Of a stretch of DNA of 64,000 nt, positions 62,387-64,000 are shown one piece after another. Position 1 is the stretch's first letter. Each line of letters begins with the position of its first letter. Under the pieces are notes generated by a model that was given only the letters and a program-made list of their open reading frames with translations, did not search any database and had not been told where the DNA came from. This DNA comes from Paenibacillus sp. H1-7 (GTDB taxonomy: Bacteria; Bacillota; Bacilli; Paenibacillales; NBRC-103111): positions 7,007,501 to 7,071,500 of the forward strand of contig NZ_CP031168.1 of assembly GCF_022354825.1 (NCBI RefSeq). Direction: 5' to 3'. Position numbers and translations under genes: made by a program.

Positions 62387-64000
62387 TTATGAGGTTGTTG
62401 TGACGTCCTTTGCTTTACGCGAAAGCATACGTCCGGTTCTCAGCTTCATATTCTCGATCATCTCATACACGATCGGAACGACCAGCAGCGTAAGCAGCGT
62501 TGAGGTGGTCAAGCCGCCGATAACAACGACCGCCAGCCCTTTGGAGATGATCGTTCCTTTGGACAGTCCGAGAGCAAGCGGCATCAGCGCGATGACCGTC
62601 GCCCCCGCCGTCATGATGATCGGACGAAGCCGTGTCTGGCCTGCCTCCAGCAAGGCGTCCCTGACCGAATGGCCCGCCTCCCGGAGCTGCTGCACCCGGT
62701 CTATTAGAACGATCGCGTTGGTCACTACGACGCCGATCAGCATCAGGAATCCGATCAACGAGGTCAGGTTGAGCGACTCGCCGGTCACAAGCAGCCCCAG
62801 CAGCCCTCCTATAGCGGCAAGCGGCAGCGAGAACAAGATCGCGAACGGCGCGCTCGCATTGCCGAAGGCAAGCACCATAATCAAATACACAATAAAGACC
62901 GAGACAGCCATGGCGAAGAACATGTTGCGGAATTCCTTGTCAATATCTTCCGCGGCGCCCTTCACTTCCGTATGAACCCCGTCCGGCAGCTCTATCGTTT
63001 CCAGCAGCTGCGCCACTTTGGCGCTGACGCCGCCCTTATCCTTGGAATCGATTTTGGCCGTAATCCGTACGAATTGCTCCTGATTATCTCGCGGAATCGA
63101 GGCCGGGCCTTCCACCTGACGCACCTTCGCTACTTCATTCAGCTTAATGACGCTCCCCGTCGGCGTATGGATCAAGAAGCTTCCGATCTTGTCGACGGAA
63201 TTTTTGAAGCTGGTATCGAGCATGATCTTGGTTGAGAACGTCACGTTATCGAACTTCAAATCGCCAATTTTTTGCTCGGCCAGCCAGGCATACATCGACT
63301 CGATAATTTGGCCGGAGGACAAGCCGTACATCCGGGCCTTGTTCTGGTCGACCGCAATCTCCACTTCCTTCTTCGTCTCGCTCAGGCTGTCTTCCACATC
63401 GAGCAATTCGGGTATTTCCTTCATCTTCTCTTTCACCGCTTCGGCCGCCTTGATGAGCGAGTCCACGTCGTCGCCTCTCAGCATGTAGGAGAAGTCTACG
63501 CCGCTTCCTCCACCTCCTCCGCCGAGGCTGACCACGCTGCCTCTTACCTCGGTCCCTTTCGGCAGCATTTCGGTAAACTTCGCCTTCATATCATTAACGA
63601 GCGCCTTGGCGTCCGTCCCATCGGTTGCGGAAGCGTTAAAACGGAACCGGTAAGCAACCCGCTCGCTGCCTCCTCCCACCCCGATCAGCGACTGGATGTA
63701 GTCGAACGCCGGTGCTCCTGCACCGTTCTTTGTTTCACGCATCATCGCTTCGATGGCCTTAACGGTTTGATCCGTCGTCTCGAAAGAAGTATCCCGAGGT
63801 AAGGTGGCCGATAGCGAGATTTGCTTATCCGAGTTGCTGCTTGGCATGAATTCGAAGGCGAGGAACGGAACGGTGCCGGCAATCGCCAGAACAAAGGCCA
63901 AAAAAGCCAGCAGCATGCTCTTCTTCCGGTTGTTCAGCGACCATTGCAGCGCCTTCATGTAGCTTGCAGATACACGGCCGACCTGGTGCTCGTCGTGATG
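62387..64000 (-). CDS. RND-family efflux permease, C-terminal part (runs off window)
   Basis: 538 codons visible; the frame stays open to the right edge, so an ATG at 63958 is internal. The visible half has a membrane helix (MLLAFLAFVLAIAGTVPFLA), a large extracytoplasmic porter domain with a Gly-rich SLGGGGGGSG loop, then five or six helices with VFIVYLIMVLAFGNASAPFAILFSLPLAAIGG and NLTSLIGFLMLIGVVVTNAIVLIDRVQQLREAG. This is the second repeat of an AcrB/SwrC-like HAE1/HAE2 pump that exports drugs or lipids with proton drive. SwrC-like single-gene pumps are usual in Bacillales. Confidence 0.9.
   Translation of the reverse strand, partial: HHDEHQVGRVSASYMKALQWSLNNRKKSMLLAFLAFVLAIAGTVPFLAFEFMPSSNSDKQISLSATLPRDTSFETTDQTVKAIEAMMRETKNGAGAPAFDYIQSLIGVGGGSERVAYRFRFNASATDGTDAKALVNDMKAKFTEMLPKGTEVRGSVVSLGGGGGGSGVDFSYMLRGDDVDSLIKAAEAVKEKMKEIPELLDVEDSLSETKKEVEIAVDQNKARMYGLSSGQIIESMYAWLAEQKIGDLKFDNVTFSTKIMLDTSFKNSVDKIGSFLIHTPTGSVIKLNEVAKVRQVEGPASIPRDNQEQFVRITAKIDSKDKGGVSAKVAQLLETIELPDGVHTEVKGAAEDIDKEFRNMFFAMAVSVFIVYLIMVLAFGNASAPFAILFSLPLAAIGGLLGLLVTGESLNLTSLIGFLMLIGVVVTNAIVLIDRVQQLREAGHSVRDALLEAGQTRLRPIIMTAGATVIALMPLALGLSKGTIISKGLAVVVIGGLTTSTLLTLLVVPIVYEMIENMKLRTGRMLSRKAKDVTTTS

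Noticed and set aside
62387-63958. Complete 523-residue transporter starting at the ATG at 63958
   Set aside because: Codons upstream stay open to the window edge, and the visible protein corresponds to the second half of an RND permease, so the ATG is internal.

Overview
The window looks like a chromosomal segment of a Paenibacillus-type member of the Bacillales. The signs are a T-box in front of thrS, a YdjO-like cold-shock partner gene beside a Csp gene, an Sda-like sporulation-inhibitor domain, a CYP102 (P450 BM3-type) fusion enzyme with a BM3R1-like repressor, FIMAH and Ig-type domains on a secreted lyase, several LplABC-type sugar transport genes with YesM/YesN-type or membrane AraC regulators, and strong Shine-Dalgarno sites with frequent TTG/GTG starts. 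Species cannot be named from the sequence alone. I saw no tRNA, rRNA, CRISPR array, insertion sequence or phage gene.

Layout. 1-1295: N-terminal part of a membrane AraC regulator. 1.4-3.8 kb: an ABC-F ATPase behind a leader peptide and attenuator. 3.8-14.1 kb: a polysaccharide-uptake locus, with a secreted PL8 lyase, a divergent solute-binding lipoprotein with two permeases, and a membrane AraC regulator. 14.1-19.4 kb: a dispersed repeat element, a CPA2 antiporter with a terminator in its leader, a very large ECF-like sigma factor, a TerB-like protein, and the ydjO-like/csp pair. 19.8-23.7 kb: NagZ-type hexosaminidase, SGNH hydrolase, DUF1697 protein and M24 peptidase. 23.8-28.5 kb: two more copies of the repeat element, CYP102 and its TetR repressor, with two matching 20-bp operators. 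28.7-33.5 kb: a conserved unknown, an AraC regulator with a divergent orphan solute-binding protein, a streptomycin-kinase-like APH, and a 113-bp tandem repeat array.

33.5-42.2 kb holds a myo-inositol catabolic cluster on the minus strand, in two blocks: iolD-iolE and iolG-iolB-iolC-iolJ-iolA. No inositol permease is present. 42.4-47.3 kb: GyrI-like protein, thrS with T-box, and an ECF sigma/anti-sigma pair. 47.6-55.9 kb: a two-component system, SBP, two permeases, an endonuclease/exonuclease/phosphatase-fold enzyme and a LacI regulator, all on the minus strand. A palindrome around AAGCGCTT lies before iolG, iolD and this locus, which suggests shared control by LacI, CcpA or both. 56.2-64 kb: an Sda-PAS-histidine kinase fusion, an AraC regulator, a Fur-controlled siderophore-binding lipoprotein, cysK, a second orphan solute-binding protein and the C-terminal part of an RND permease that runs off the window.

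The most unusual items are the attenuator in front of the ABC-F gene, where four mutually exclusive pairing segments can be read directly; the Sda-kinase fusion; the 547-residue sigma factor with a winged-helix and an unknown C-terminal region; and the two intergenic repeat families.
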